From Acidimicrobiales bacterium (lineage in GTDB: Bacteria > Actinomycetota > Acidimicrobiia > Acidimicrobiales > JAVJTC01): 44,530 nt of DNA. This document shows, one piece after another, positions 25,275 through 34,073 of the stretch. Position numbers and translations under genes: made by a program. The first letter of the stretch is position 1. Each line of letters begins with the position of its first letter. Under the pieces are notes generated by a model that saw only the letters and a list, made by a program, of their open reading frames with translations, did no database searches and had not been told where the DNA came from. The stretch covers positions 1 to 44,530 of the forward strand of contig JAVJTC010000022.1 of assembly GCA_040219085.1 (NCBI GenBank), read 5' to 3'.

Positions 25275-25700
25275 TCAAGCCGTCTTCGACGTCTCCAGGT
25301 CGTGAAGGCGCTTGACGGCACCGACGAGGATCTTGCGGGCCACCCGCGGGTTCTCGTCGAGCATGGTCATCAGCTCGCGCCGGTTCAGGACCTCGAGACT
25401 CATCTCGCTGGTGGCCACGACGGTGGCCGTGCGTGGTGCGCCCGACAGCACGGCGAGTTCCCCGAGGAAGTCACCGGGACCGAGATCGGCGACCTTGCGG
25501 CCGTTGCGTCTCACCACCGCGGTGCCCTCGAGGATGACCATGAACTCGCGCCCGGGTTCGTCCTGTCGGGTCAGCTCGCGTCCCTCTGAGACCTGAACCG
25601 GCGTCATGAGCCGGCGGAGCGCCTTGAGCTCTCGTTTGGACATCTCGGCGAAGATGCTGACGGAAGCGAGCTGATCTTCCTGGCTCCTACGATCTGCCAC
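25275..25700 (-). CDS. Cyclic-nucleotide-binding-domain protein
   Basis: A 141-residue Crp-type sensor domain without a DNA-binding domain. MSKRELKALRRLMTPVQVSEGRELTRQDEPG opens the beta-roll; GDFLGELAVLSGAPRTATVVA is the phosphate-binding cassette, with Glu and Arg in the positions that contact cAMP or cGMP. Ends in a helix (ARKILVGAVKRLHDLE). GTG 25700 has AGGGGG 5 nt upstream, and a TAGCCT box lies further up. Likely acts through a partner protein; the small membrane protein downstream is a candidate. Confidence 0.85.
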   Translation of the reverse strand: MADRRSQEDQLASVSIFAEMSKRELKALRRLMTPVQVSEGRELTRQDEPGREFMVILEGTAVVRRNGRKVADLGPGDFLGELAVLSGAPRTATVVATSEMSLEVLNRRELMTMLDENPRVARKILVGAVKRLHDLETSKTA

Positions 25701-25760
25701 TGTGACCCCCTGGAGATGGTGAACGCAGGCTACTTCGCGTCGCCCGGGCGCGTCGGGGAC

Positions 25761-26465
25761 TCACGTGGGCAGGTGCGTGGCGAGGAAGCCCGCCGTCACG
25801 TCCCACGCTGCGGCTGCCGCCGAGGGGTTCGAGAATGCGGGGTTGGTGTGGTTGTCGAAGGCATGGCCGGCGTCGTGGAAGACGACGTCGACGTTGGAGC
25901 GGTCCCGGGCCCAGGCGGCCACAGCCGCCATTCCACCCTCGGGCATGAAGGGGTCGAGGCGACCGAAGTGCACGAGGGTCGGGCAGGTGATGTCGTTTCC
26001 CGCGTCGAGAGCCTCGGGCACGCCGCTGCCGTAGTAGGACACGCAGACAGCGGGGTCGCCTTCGGCCGCTGCGCGGAAGGCGACCGTCCCACCGAAACAC
26101 ATTCCGGCGATACCGGGATGCCCGATGGTTTCGTCGAGAGCACCGAGGTGCGCGAGGGAGGTGAAGGCGTCGGCGATCCCGGTGGTCCAGTCGAAGCGGT
26201 TCGCGTAGCCGATCGCCTCCGTGAGTCCCTCGTCGGTCGGGGGGAGCTCGAGGCCCGGCTCGAGGCGCCAGAACATGTCCGGAGCCAGGACCACGTAGCC
26301 GAGGCCCGCGAAACGCTCGCACACGTCACGGACGTAGTCGTTGACCCCGAACACCTCCTGGATGACGACGAGGCCCGGTCCCGAGCCGCTGTCGGGGCAG
26401 ACGAGGTGGCCGGAGAACTCGCCACCGTCGGTAGCGGTGAGCGTCTCCGTTCGTGAGGTGGTCAT
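25761..26465 (-). CDS. Dienelactone hydrolase family protein
   Basis: Alpha/beta hydrolase of 234 residues. Catalytic triad as in dienelactone hydrolases: C123 in GMCFGG, D171 in GRLDPFMP, H201 in DAGHAFDN. The early IQEVFGVNDYVRDVCERFAGLGYVVLAPD is the family signature. No signal peptide, so cytoplasmic. ATG 26465 has AGGAGG 6 nt upstream; the open frame to 26918 lacks support. Physiological substrate unknown; the family covers dienelactones and other esters. Confidence 0.92.
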   Translation of the reverse strand: MTTSRTETLTATDGGEFSGHLVCPDSGSGPGLVVIQEVFGVNDYVRDVCERFAGLGYVVLAPDMFWRLEPGLELPPTDEGLTEAIGYANRFDWTTGIADAFTSLAHLGALDETIGHPGIAGMCFGGTVAFRAAAEGDPAVCVSYYGSGVPEALDAGNDITCPTLVHFGRLDPFMPEGGMAAVAAWARDRSNVDVVFHDAGHAFDNHTNPAFSNPSAAAAAWDVTAGFLATHLPT

Positions 26466-26569
26466 CTGGCCTCCTGGCCGGTCTGGGCGGACGTGCGACC
26501 CCGGGGCTGTCGCGACGTAGCGAACGGTAGCGACGTGTCGTCCGTCTCCGCATGCGCGCCCGGTGGACC

Positions 26570-26782
26570 TCAGAGGTCCAATTCGAACACGACGACGATC
26601 CATGCGAGGACGAGGACGGGGACGACGACGAGCGTCGGTAGGCCCAGCCCGACGAGCAGAGCCCCCACCGCGATGAGCGGCACGAGCCACGCCAGGGCGC
26701 GCCACGCCACGGTGCGGACCGCGGCGCGCCGTGACATCTCGTCGGGGTCGGGGTCGGGGTCGCGGTCGGGTCGGTCCGGCAC
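26570..26782 (-). CDS. Small two-pass membrane protein
   Basis: 70 residues from GTG 26782: an acidic N-tail of DP repeats (PDRPDRDPDPDPDE, from a GGGGTC-type DNA repeat), a basic stretch, then two hydrophobic segments (WLVPLIAVGALLVGLGLP and LVVVPVLVLAWIVVVFEL). GATACT lies 6 nt before the GTG, supporting a leaderless start here rather than at 26854. No family recognised. Confidence 0.6.
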   Translation of the reverse strand: MPDRPDRDPDPDPDEMSRRAAVRTVAWRALAWLVPLIAVGALLVGLGLPTLVVVPVLVLAWIVVVFELDL

Positions 26783-26857
26783 CCCCCGAGTATCGCCGCG
26801 GTCGCCGCCGGCCGGGCGCGGTCGAAGGGCCGGTGCTCGACGTGCAACACTCACGCC

Positions 26858-28423
26858 ATGTCCACCAGGACGGCAGAGCCACTCTGGAAACCGACCCCTC
26901 AGCGCGCCGCCAACTCACGGCTGGCCGACCTGACTGCGATCCTCGCCAGACGGACCGGCCGCCCGGTCGTCGACTACGCGACGGCTCATCGCATCTCGGT
27001 CACCGAGCCGGAGGTCTTCTGGGGAGCGGTGTGGGACGACTGCGGGGTCATCGCCGGTAGCCGGGGTGAACATGTGCTGACGCCGGACGCAGACATCTCG
27101 TCGATCCGCTGGTTCCCCGATGCCCGGCTCAACTACGCCGAGAATCTCCTGCGGCGACGCGACGAGGGCCCTGCGATGATCGACCATGTGCGGACCGTCG
27201 GACCCCGCCGTCTCAGCTGGTCCGAACTCCACGACCTCGTGTCCCGCATGCAACAGGCGTTGCGGCGCCACGGCGTGGGTGCGGGCGACCGGGTCGGGGT
27301 GTGGGCGCCGGGCATCTGCGAGGCGCAGGCGGCAATGCTGGCGGCGGCGAGCATCGGTGCCGTCTTCTGCGCCGTTCCCGTCGACGCGGGTCCCGACCGG
27401 GTGGCGGCCCACCTCGGCGCGGTCGCGGCCAAGGTGCTGGTCACCGTCGACGGCCATCGGGGTGGCGCAGGGACCCGCGACCATCTCGGGCTGCTCGGGG
27501 ATCTGCAGGGACGGCTCCCGGCGGTGACGACGTGCATCGTGATCCCGCACCTGGATCCGGACGTCACCGTCACCACTCCCGGCGCGGTCACCCTCCAGGC
27601 CTTCACCGCCGAGGTCGAGGCGACCAGGGTGGCCTTCGAACGCCTGCCCTTCGACCACCCGCTGTGTGTCGTGTTCGACACGTTGGATGACGGTGCGTCA
27701 CGACCGGTGGTGCACCGCGCCGGCGGGGTGCTCCTCAAACACCTCGTGGAGCATCAGTACCACTGCGACGTGCGCTCCGGTGACCGCGTCCTCGAATGGG
27801 GCGCGCCGGACGCGATGGCCCGGGTCTGGTCCGCCTCGTCGATGGCTTCGGGAGCGACCACGGTGCTGGTCGATCCGGAACCCGGGAATACGGGACTGCA
27901 GGGCCTCTTCGGGGTCCTCGACGATCTCGACGTGACACTTCTAGGGGTCCACGTGGACCATCTCGCGGCCATGCGACGCGCGGACCTCCGCCCCGATGTG
28001 CGCCACGGTCTGTCCGCGCTGAGGACCATCACCACGTACGGTCCGGTCCCGTCGCCCGACCTCGCGGGGTGGGTGTACGGCAACGTGAAGGCCGATGTCC
28101 ACCTGGCGGCGACGGTCGGAGGGGTCGACGCGGGCGGGGCGCTCGCCGGTGGCGACCCGACAGCGGCCGTGTGGCCCGGTGAGGCCCAGCGGCCGGCCCT
28201 CGGGGTGGCGGTCGACGTCGTCGACGACGACGGCGTCCCGCTGTCACCGGGCCGACCGGGAGCGATCGTGTCGCGTTGTTCGTTCCCGTCGTTACCCCTC
28301 GGGTTCTGGGACGACGACGACGGATCGCGCTTCCGGGCCGACCACTTCGCGAGGATCGACGGCCTCTGGGTCGGCGCCGGTCGCGCGAGCTGGGGCACGA
28401 ACGGCGGCATCGTCGGCCACTGA
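26858..28423 (+). CDS. Acetoacetyl-CoA synthetase-like pseudoenzyme
   Basis: A 521-residue member of the acyl-adenylate superfamily, nearest acetoacetyl-CoA synthetase (about 650 residues) by its N-part: [43 protein letters not shown]. The adenylation motifs are gone. The SSGTTGxPK loop reads [14 protein letters not shown] (about residue 270); TTTGWMMWN reads [18 protein letters not shown] reads VGGVD; GD before the lid reads GRASWG. The chain ends at GGIVGH, where relatives continue GRSDATL into the C-terminal lid, so about 130 residues are missing. Yet 521 codons stay open with normal composition, which argues for a retained, non-adenylating role. It stands upstream of the CoA-transferase genes, which also handle acetoacetate. 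The ATG is 6 nt after AACACT. Confidence 0.8.
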   Translation: MSTRTAEPLWKPTPQRAANSRLADLTAILARRTGRPVVDYATAHRISVTEPEVFWGAVWDDCGVIAGSRGEHVLTPDADISSIRWFPDARLNYAENLLRRRDEGPAMIDHVRTVGPRRLSWSELHDLVSRMQQALRRHGVGAGDRVGVWAPGICEAQAAMLAAASIGAVFCAVPVDAGPDRVAAHLGAVAAKVLVTVDGHRGGAGTRDHLGLLGDLQGRLPAVTTCIVIPHLDPDVTVTTPGAVTLQAFTAEVEATRVAFERLPFDHPLCVVFDTLDDGASRPVVHRAGGVLLKHLVEHQYHCDVRSGDRVLEWGAPDAMARVWSASSMASGATTVLVDPEPGNTGLQGLFGVLDDLDVTLLGVHVDHLAAMRRADLRPDVRHGLSALRTITTYGPVPSPDLAGWVYGNVKADVHLAATVGGVDAGGALAGGDPTAAVWPGEAQRPALGVAVDVVDDDGVPLSPGRPGAIVSRCSFPSLPLGFWDDDDGSRFRADHFARIDGLWVGAGRASWGTNGGIVGH

Positions 28424-28496
28424 GGTCCGGGTCGACGCTTTCGAAGTGTGCAGGTGGGTCGGTTACGATCGCTTCGTCTGCGAGCGCGGAGGGGCG

Positions 28497-29282
28497 ATGA
28501 CAGGATCCGACAAGACCGGCGAGGCGGCCGGCAAGGTCTTCACCGATCCCGATGAGGCCGTTGCCGACGTCTTCGACGGGGCGACGGTAATGGCGGGAGG
28601 CTTCGGACTCTGCGGGATCCCCGAGAACCTCATCGACGCGCTGGCCCGCACCGGGGCGACCGGCCTGACGGCGGTGTCGAACAACGCGGGGGTCGACGGC
28701 CTCGGCCTCGGCAAGCTCCTCGAGTCCCGGCAGATCGCCAAGATGATCTCGAGCTACGTCGGCGAGAACAAGCTCTTCGAGACCCAGTTCCTCACCGGCA
28801 TGCTCGAGGTCGAGCTCGTTCCCCAGGGCACGTTCGCCGAGAGGATCCGAGCCGGGGGCGCCGGCATCCCGGCCTTCTATACGCCCACCGGCTTCGGCAC
28901 CCAGATCGCCGACGGTGGTCTCCCGATGATGCACGACGAGAACGGGGCGGTCGTCAAGACCTCGGACCCCCGCGAGACGCGCATGTTCGGGGATCGCCAC
29001 TTCGTCCTCGAGGAGGCCATCACCGCCGACTTCGCTCTCGTCAAGGCCTGGAAGGGCGACGCCGAGGGAAACCTCGTCTTCCGCAAGACGGCTCGAAACT
29101 TCAACCCCGTCATGGCCACCGCCGCCCGGGTGACGATCGCCGAGGTGGAGGAACTCGTCGAGGTCGGCGAACTGGACCCCGACGTCGTGCACACCCCGGG
29201 TGTCTTCGTCCAGCGCATCCTGGCGGGCGCTGACTACGAGAAACGCATCGAGCAGCGGACCGTACGGAAGCGGGAGGGCTGA
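28497..29282 (+). CDS. scoA: 3-oxoacid CoA-transferase, subunit A
   Basis: Alpha subunit of succinyl-CoA:3-oxoacid CoA-transferase, activating acetoacetate to acetoacetyl-CoA. 261 residues. [21 protein letters not shown] is the CoA-binding signature; [16 protein letters not shown] and [15 protein letters not shown] are family blocks. ATG 28497 has GGAGGGG directly upstream. Stop and scoB ATG are separated by 1 nt. Orthologous in context to Mycobacterium tuberculosis Rv2504c. Confidence 0.95.
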   Translation: MTGSDKTGEAAGKVFTDPDEAVADVFDGATVMAGGFGLCGIPENLIDALARTGATGLTAVSNNAGVDGLGLGKLLESRQIAKMISSYVGENKLFETQFLTGMLEVELVPQGTFAERIRAGGAGIPAFYTPTGFGTQIADGGLPMMHDENGAVVKTSDPRETRMFGDRHFVLEEAITADFALVKAWKGDAEGNLVFRKTARNFNPVMATAARVTIAEVEELVEVGELDPDVVHTPGVFVQRILAGADYEKRIEQRTVRKREG

Positions 29283-29283
29283 C

Positions 29284-29943
29284 ATGTTGACTCGTGAGCA
29301 GATCGTGCAGCGCGCCGCGCGGGAACTCTCCGACGGCCAGTACGTGAACCTCGGCATCGGGATGCCGACCCTCATCGCCAACTACATCCCCGACGGGATG
29401 AACATCGTCCTGCAGTCCGAGAACGGGATGCTGGGGATCGGCCCGTTTCCCTGGGAGGGGGACGAGGACGCCGACCTCATCAACGCCGGGAAGCAGACGG
29501 TCTCCGAGACGCCGGGTTGCAGCTTCTTCTCGAGCTCGGACTCGTTCGCGATGATCCGCGGCGGCCACATCGACCAGTGCTTCCTGGGCGCCATGCAGGT
29601 CAGCGCGAACGGCGACCTCGCCAACTGGATGATTCCCGGGAAGATGGTCAAGGGGATGGGCGGTGCGATGGACCTCGTCGCAGGTGCCCGCCATGTGGTG
29701 GTGACGATGGAGCACTGCAACCGCTCGGGCGAGCCGAAGATCCTCGCCGAGTGCACCCTCCCCCTGACCGGGGTCGGGGTGGTCTCACGCATCATCACCG
29801 ACCTCTGCGTTCTGGATGTGCGAGACGGTGGGGGTCTCGAACTCGTCGAGCTCGCGCCGGGCGAGACCGTCGAGACCGTCAGGGAGCGCACCGCCTGCGA
29901 CGTCCACGTCGCGCCGGGCGGAGTCGGCGAGATGCAGTTCTGA
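29284..29943 (+). CDS. scoB: 3-oxoacid CoA-transferase, subunit B
   Basis: Beta subunit, 219 residues. The catalytic Glu is E46 in QSENGMLG; the oxyanion and glycine-rich blocks ([35 protein letters not shown]) are intact. ATG 29284 follows the scoA stop by 1 nt. Together with scoA it would return acetoacetate from leucine breakdown to acetoacetyl-CoA. Confidence 0.95.
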   Translation: MLTREQIVQRAARELSDGQYVNLGIGMPTLIANYIPDGMNIVLQSENGMLGIGPFPWEGDEDADLINAGKQTVSETPGCSFFSSSDSFAMIRGGHIDQCFLGAMQVSANGDLANWMIPGKMVKGMGGAMDLVAGARHVVVTMEHCNRSGEPKILAECTLPLTGVGVVSRIITDLCVLDVRDGGGLELVELAPGETVETVRERTACDVHVAPGGVGEMQF

Positions 29944-29995
29944 GCGCGGCCATGACCAGCCGTGCCGCGCCGGTTCGTCACGGCGGTGGGCGTCG

Positions 29996-30847
29996 ATGAC
30001 GGCGCCACCCCGGCGCCTGCGCAGCCTCCTGTTCGCTCCCGCGAGCCGACCCGACGTCCTCATGAAGCTGCCGCGGTCCGGGCCCGACGGCGTCGTGATG
30101 GACCTCGAGGACGCCGTCGCCCCCGCAGCCAAGCCCGACGCGCGGCACCACGCACGGGAGGCCACCCAGGCCCTGCGACTGGACCATCCGGATCTCGCCA
30201 TCTTCGTGCGGGTGAATCCCGTGGGCTCAGAGTGGTTCGACGAGGACCTCGACGGCGCGCTGAGTCCCGGCACCACCGGGGTCGTCGTCCCCAAGATCGA
30301 GTCACCGGCCGACGTGGCCCGCGTGGCGGAACGCCTGGTCGAACTCGACCTGGAGGACCTCACGATCTGTGCCGGTATCGAGACTGTTGCCGGGGTGATG
30401 GCCGCCCGCGAGGTGCTCACGTCGCCGGTGACAGTCGCCTACTTCGGCGCTGAGGACTACTGCGCCGACATCGGCGGCGTGCGCACGGCCGAAGGGACCG
30501 AGGTCCTGTGGGCACGGTCGCTCGTCGCGGCGGCGGCCCGCCTCGGCGGCGTCCATCTGCTCGATCAGGTCGTGACCGAACTCGACGACGAGGAGTTGTT
30601 CACCGCCGACGCCCGCATGGGGCGGGCCATCGGCTACGGCGGCAAGCTCTGTATCCATCCGCGCCAGGTCGAGTGGGCGAACACGGTGTTCACGCCTTCG
30701 CCCGACGAGGTCGACCAGGCCACCCGCCTGGTCGCCGCGTACGAGGCCGCCATCGCCGAAGGGCAGGCGGCGGCGTCGTTCGAGGGGGCGATGATCGACG
30801 AGCCGCTCGCTCGCAGGGCCCGGGCTCTGCTCGACCTGGCCGAGTAG
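29996..30847 (+). CDS. citE: CitE-like beta-hydroxyacyl-CoA lyase
   Basis: HpcH/HpaI-fold lyase of 283 residues. LRSLLFAPASRPDVLMKLPRSGPDGVVMDLEDAV holds the Arg and the metal-binding DLED; VPKIESPADV and YFGAEDYCADIGG are family blocks, and GKLCIHPRQVEWAN is the C-terminal signature. The gene order matches M. tuberculosis Rv2498c, described as a lyase acting on citramalyl-CoA and HMG-CoA in itaconate and leucine breakdown; that function is inferred here. No separate HMG-CoA lyase is seen in the cluster. ATG 29996; the ribosome site is weak. Converges on the MaoC gene 23 nt away. Confidence 0.9.
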   Translation: MTAPPRRLRSLLFAPASRPDVLMKLPRSGPDGVVMDLEDAVAPAAKPDARHHAREATQALRLDHPDLAIFVRVNPVGSEWFDEDLDGALSPGTTGVVVPKIESPADVARVAERLVELDLEDLTICAGIETVAGVMAAREVLTSPVTVAYFGAEDYCADIGGVRTAEGTEVLWARSLVAAAARLGGVHLLDQVVTELDDEELFTADARMGRAIGYGGKLCIHPRQVEWANTVFTPSPDEVDQATRLVAAYEAAIAEGQAAASFEGAMIDEPLARRARALLDLAE

Positions 30848-30870
30848 TCAGCGCGGGGCGCGCCCGCGGA

Positions 30871-31341
30871 TCAGGTGGTCGGGCGACGGTGCATGAGCGC
30901 CTGGCGCGTGGCCGAGCACACGAGGTCGCCGTCCTGGTTGAACGCCCTGTGCTGGAAGGTGACGATGCCCTGGGTCGGGCGACTCCTGGACTCCCGTGCG
31001 TCGAGGACCTCGGTCTCCACCCGCACCGTGTCGCCGGGGAACAGCGGTGCCGGGAACGTGACCTCGCTGAAGCCCAGGTTCGCAACGGTCGTGCCGTGGG
31101 TCACCTCGTGGACCGAGATGCCGACGACGAGGGCGAGGGTGAACAGCGAGTTGACGAGCGGCTTTCCGAACTCGGTCTCGGTGGCCATGTAGTGGGCGTC
31201 GAGATGCAGCGGCGCCGGGTTCATCGTCATCGTGGTGAACAAGACGTTGTCGGTCTCGGTGATGGTCCGGGTGATGGCGTGGGGGACCACCGTCCCCACC
31301 GTCAGCTCCTCGAACCACATGCCCTTGGGTGTCACCGGCAT
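30871..31341 (-). CDS. MaoC-like acyl-CoA hydratase
   Basis: Hot-dog-fold hydratase of 156 residues. [29 protein letters not shown] holds the Asp/His pair of the MaoC hydratase motif; [22 protein letters not shown] is the second conserved block. By context it corresponds to Rv2499c, an itaconyl-CoA/methylglutaconyl-CoA-type hydratase, which would act between the carboxylase and the lyase. 7 nt separate it from the acyl-CoA dehydrogenase, same strand and likely same transcript. Confidence 0.9.
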   Translation of the reverse strand: MPVTPKGMWFEELTVGTVVPHAITRTITETDNVLFTTMTMNPAPLHLDAHYMATETEFGKPLVNSLFTLALVVGISVHEVTHGTTVANLGFSEVTFPAPLFPGDTVRVETEVLDARESRSRPTQGIVTFQHRAFNQDGDLVCSATRQALMHRRPTT

Positions 31342-31348
31342 CGCAGGC

Positions 31349-32500
31349 TCAGCTCTGGACCGGGAGGCCGAGGTTGCGGCTGATCACCAGGCGCTGGATC
31401 TCGCTGGTTCCCTCACCGATCTCGAGGATCTTGGCATCCCGGTAGAACCGCGACACGGGGGTCTCGTCGATGAAGCCGTAGCCGCCGAAGATCTGGGTGG
31501 CCTCGCGTGTCGCCGTCACCGCCGCTTCCGTGGCGTAGAGCTTGGCGACCGCGGCGGCCTGCCCGAACGGACGGCCCTGATCCTTCAGCCATGCGGCCTT
31601 GTAGGTCAGTTGACGGGCCGCCTCGACCATCACCTCGAGGTCGGCGCAGCGGAAGGCCACGGCCTGTTTGGCGCCGATGGGTGTGCCGAACGCGACGCGC
31701 TCCTTCGCGTAGGCCACGCTGTGCTCCAGGCATGCCTGGGCGAGGCCGACCGCCAGCGCCGCGATCGCGACCCGGCCGTCGTCGAGTATGGCGAGGAACT
31801 GCGAGAAGCCCCGGCCCCTCTCGCCGAGCAGGTTCGCGGCGGGGACCCGGCAGCCGTCGAACAACAGCCCGTGGGTGTCCGAGGCGTGCCAACCCATCTT
31901 GCGGTACGGCGCCTCGACGGTGAAGCCGGGCGTGCCCGCCGGGACGATGATGGCGGAGATCTCGTTCTCGCCGGTGCGGGCCGTAACCGTGACCAGGGAC
32001 GTGATCGGGGTTCCGGAGTTCGTGATGAACGCCTTCGCCCCGTCGATCACCCACTCGTCACCGTCGAGCACGGCCCTGGTGCGGGTGGCACCGGCGTCGG
32101 AACCCGCATCGGGTTCGGTGAGGCCGAACCCCCCGAGCTTGGTGCCCGCCACGAGCTCGGGGAGCCACTTCTGCTTCTGCTCGTCGCTGCCGAAGCTGTG
32201 GATGGGGTTGGCGCCAAGCCCCACGCCCGCGGACAGCGTGATACCGATGGACTGGTCGACGCGACCGAGCTCCTCGATGGCGATGCACAGTGTCGTGAAG
32301 TCCGATTCCGAGCCGCCGAACTCGGCGGGGAACGGGAGCCCGAACAGGCCGAGCTCACCCATGGCGAGAACGGCGTCGACGGGGAACGTGTGGTCACGGT
32401 CCCAGTCCTCGACATGGGGTTCGATCTCGGACTCGGCGAAGTCCCGGACGACCTTGCGGAACTGGTCGTGTTCCGGGGAGAACCAGATGTCGCTGCTCAT
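31349..32500 (-). CDS. Acyl-CoA dehydrogenase (FadE19-like)
   Basis: FAD-dependent dehydrogenase of 383 residues, probably oxidising isovaleryl-CoA or another branched acyl-CoA and passing electrons to [17 protein letters not shown] and [11 protein letters not shown] are the two PROSITE-type blocks; [35 protein letters not shown] is the C-terminal signature. The catalytic base would be E363 (IGEGTSE), the MCAD position; classical isovaleryl-CoA dehydrogenases have IGAGTSE with the base elsewhere, so chain preference is open. Matches Rv2500c (fadE19) by order. Between MaoC and the carboxyltransferase. Confidence 0.94.
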   Translation of the reverse strand: MSSDIWFSPEHDQFRKVVRDFAESEIEPHVEDWDRDHTFPVDAVLAMGELGLFGLPFPAEFGGSESDFTTLCIAIEELGRVDQSIGITLSAGVGLGANPIHSFGSDEQKQKWLPELVAGTKLGGFGLTEPDAGSDAGATRTRAVLDGDEWVIDGAKAFITNSGTPITSLVTVTARTGENEISAIIVPAGTPGFTVEAPYRKMGWHASDTHGLLFDGCRVPAANLLGERGRGFSQFLAILDDGRVAIAALAVGLAQACLEHSVAYAKERVAFGTPIGAKQAVAFRCADLEVMVEAARQLTYKAAWLKDQGRPFGQAAAVAKLYATEAAVTATREATQIFGGYGFIDETPVSRFYRDAKILEIGEGTSEIQRLVISRNLGLPVQS

Positions 32501-32531
32501 CGGCGGATGCTTCCTGTCGTGTTCGGGCTGG

Positions 32532-34073
32532 TCAGACCGGCGGGACGCCGTGTCGCTTCTGGGGGCGGCCGCGGTCCTTGCCGGCCGCCATGGCGAGTCG
32601 GGCGATGATCTCGCGGCGCAGGTCCGCGGGCTCCACGATCGCGTCGATGACCAGGTCGGCGGCCAGTCGCAGCAGGTCGACGTCGGCTTCGTATTCGACG
32701 ATGCGTTCGGCGACGTAGGCCTCGCGCTCGGCGGGGTCGTCGATCGCGGCGATCTTGTTCGCGAACACGGCGTTCACCGCCGCGTCGGGGCCCATCACGG
32801 CGATCGACGCCGAGGGCAGGGCGATGCAGGCATCGGGTTCGAAGGCGGGACCGCACATGGCGTAGAGGCCGGCACCGTAGGCCTTGCGTGTGACCACCGA
32901 GATCTGGGGCACCGTCGCCTCCGAGACGGCGGTGACCATCTTCGCCCCGTGGCGGATGATGCCCTGCCGCTCGACGGCCGTGCCGATCATGAAGCCCGGC
33001 ACGTCGGCGAGGTACAGCAGCGGGATCCCGAAGGCGTCGCAGAGCCAGATGAACCGGGCGGCCTTGTCGGCGGTGTCGACGAAGAGCACGCCGCCCTTCA
33101 CCGCCGGGTTGTTCGCGAGGATGCCGATCGGGTTGCCCTCGAGGTGACCCAGGCCCACCACGAGTTCGGGCGCCCACAGCGGCTTCAGCTCGAAGAAGGA
33201 GTTGGCGTCCACCAGCGAGTCGATGACGATGTGGACGTCGTACCCCTCCGTCGTCGTCGCGGGGATGTCCGATGCCGACAGCTCACGGGTCGGCGGCTCG
33301 GCGTGGTAGACCGGCGGCGCTTCGTGCCAGGTGGTCGGGAAGTAGCTGAACCAGTGCTTGGCCGCCTCGATGGCGGCGGCGTCGTCGCCGAACACGTTGT
33401 CGCCACAGCCCGAGACCGAGGCGTGCATCCGGGCGCCGCCCATCTCCTCGAGCGTGACGTGTTCGCCGATGACCATCTCGGCCATTCGAGGCGAGCCGAG
33501 ATACATCGACGCGTTCCCCTCGACCATGAAGACCACGTCGCAGAAGGAAGGGATGTAGGCGCCGCCGGCTGCTGACGGGCCGAACAGGCAACAGATCTGG
33601 GGGACGAGGCCCGACAGTTTGATCTGGTTGTGGAAGATGCGCCCCGCGCCGCGGCGGCCGGGGAACAGTTCCACCTGATCGGTGATGCGCGCTCCGGCAG
33701 AGTCGACGAGCCAGAAGATCGGCAGTTCGTGGGCGAGCGCCGCCTCGGTGGTGCGGACGATCTTCTCGACCGTGCGCGCACCCCACGATCCGGCCTTCAC
33801 CGTCGGGTCGTTGGCGACGACGAGGGCAGGTCGACCCTCGACGAGCCCGCGGCCGGTCACGACACCGTCGGCCGGGAGATCGTCCTCGAGCGCGTTGGCC
33901 AACTGCGCGTCTTCGACGAACGTGTCCGGGTCGAACAGCAGCGCGATGCGCTCCCGCACGTAGAGCTTGTCCGCGGCGGCGAGTCGGGCGGCGCCCTTTT
34001 CGCTCGGCGCGGTGGTCGCGGCCGTCGCAGCTGCGATCCGTGTCGCGGCGTCGTCCGGGCCCGTCGGGGTCAT
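32532..34073 (-). CDS. accD1: Acyl-CoA carboxylase, carboxyltransferase (beta) subunit
   Basis: 513 residues, two crotonase-like halves. IFWLVDSAGARITDQVELFPGRRGAGRIFHNQ and CCLFGPSAAGGAYIPSFCDVVFMVEGNASMYLG resemble methylcrotonyl-CoA carboxylase beta; the biotin-side half has PAVKGGVLFVDTADKAARFI and PGFMIGTAVERQGIIRHGAKM. Context matches Rv2502c (accD1), the methylcrotonyl-CoA carboxylase of leucine breakdown. The biotin carboxylase subunit (accA1) that sits next to it in mycobacteria is absent. ATG 34073 overlaps the bkdC stop (ATGA). Confidence 0.92.
   Translation of the reverse strand: MTPTGPDDAATRIAAATAATTAPSEKGAARLAAADKLYVRERIALLFDPDTFVEDAQLANALEDDLPADGVVTGRGLVEGRPALVVANDPTVKAGSWGARTVEKIVRTTEAALAHELPIFWLVDSAGARITDQVELFPGRRGAGRIFHNQIKLSGLVPQICCLFGPSAAGGAYIPSFCDVVFMVEGNASMYLGSPRMAEMVIGEHVTLEEMGGARMHASVSGCGDNVFGDDAAAIEAAKHWFSYFPTTWHEAPPVYHAEPPTRELSASDIPATTTEGYDVHIVIDSLVDANSFFELKPLWAPELVVGLGHLEGNPIGILANNPAVKGGVLFVDTADKAARFIWLCDAFGIPLLYLADVPGFMIGTAVERQGIIRHGAKMVTAVSEATVPQISVVTRKAYGAGLYAMCGPAFEPDACIALPSASIAVMGPDAAVNAVFANKIAAIDDPAEREAYVAERIVEYEADVDLLRLAADLVIDAIVEPADLRREIIARLAMAAGKDRGRPQKRHGVPPV

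Noticed and set aside
28421-28423. TGA of the AACS-like gene as another Sec codon
   Set aside because: Continuing the frame gives Arg-rich sequence without lid-domain homology, and no Cys is expected at this place in the family.
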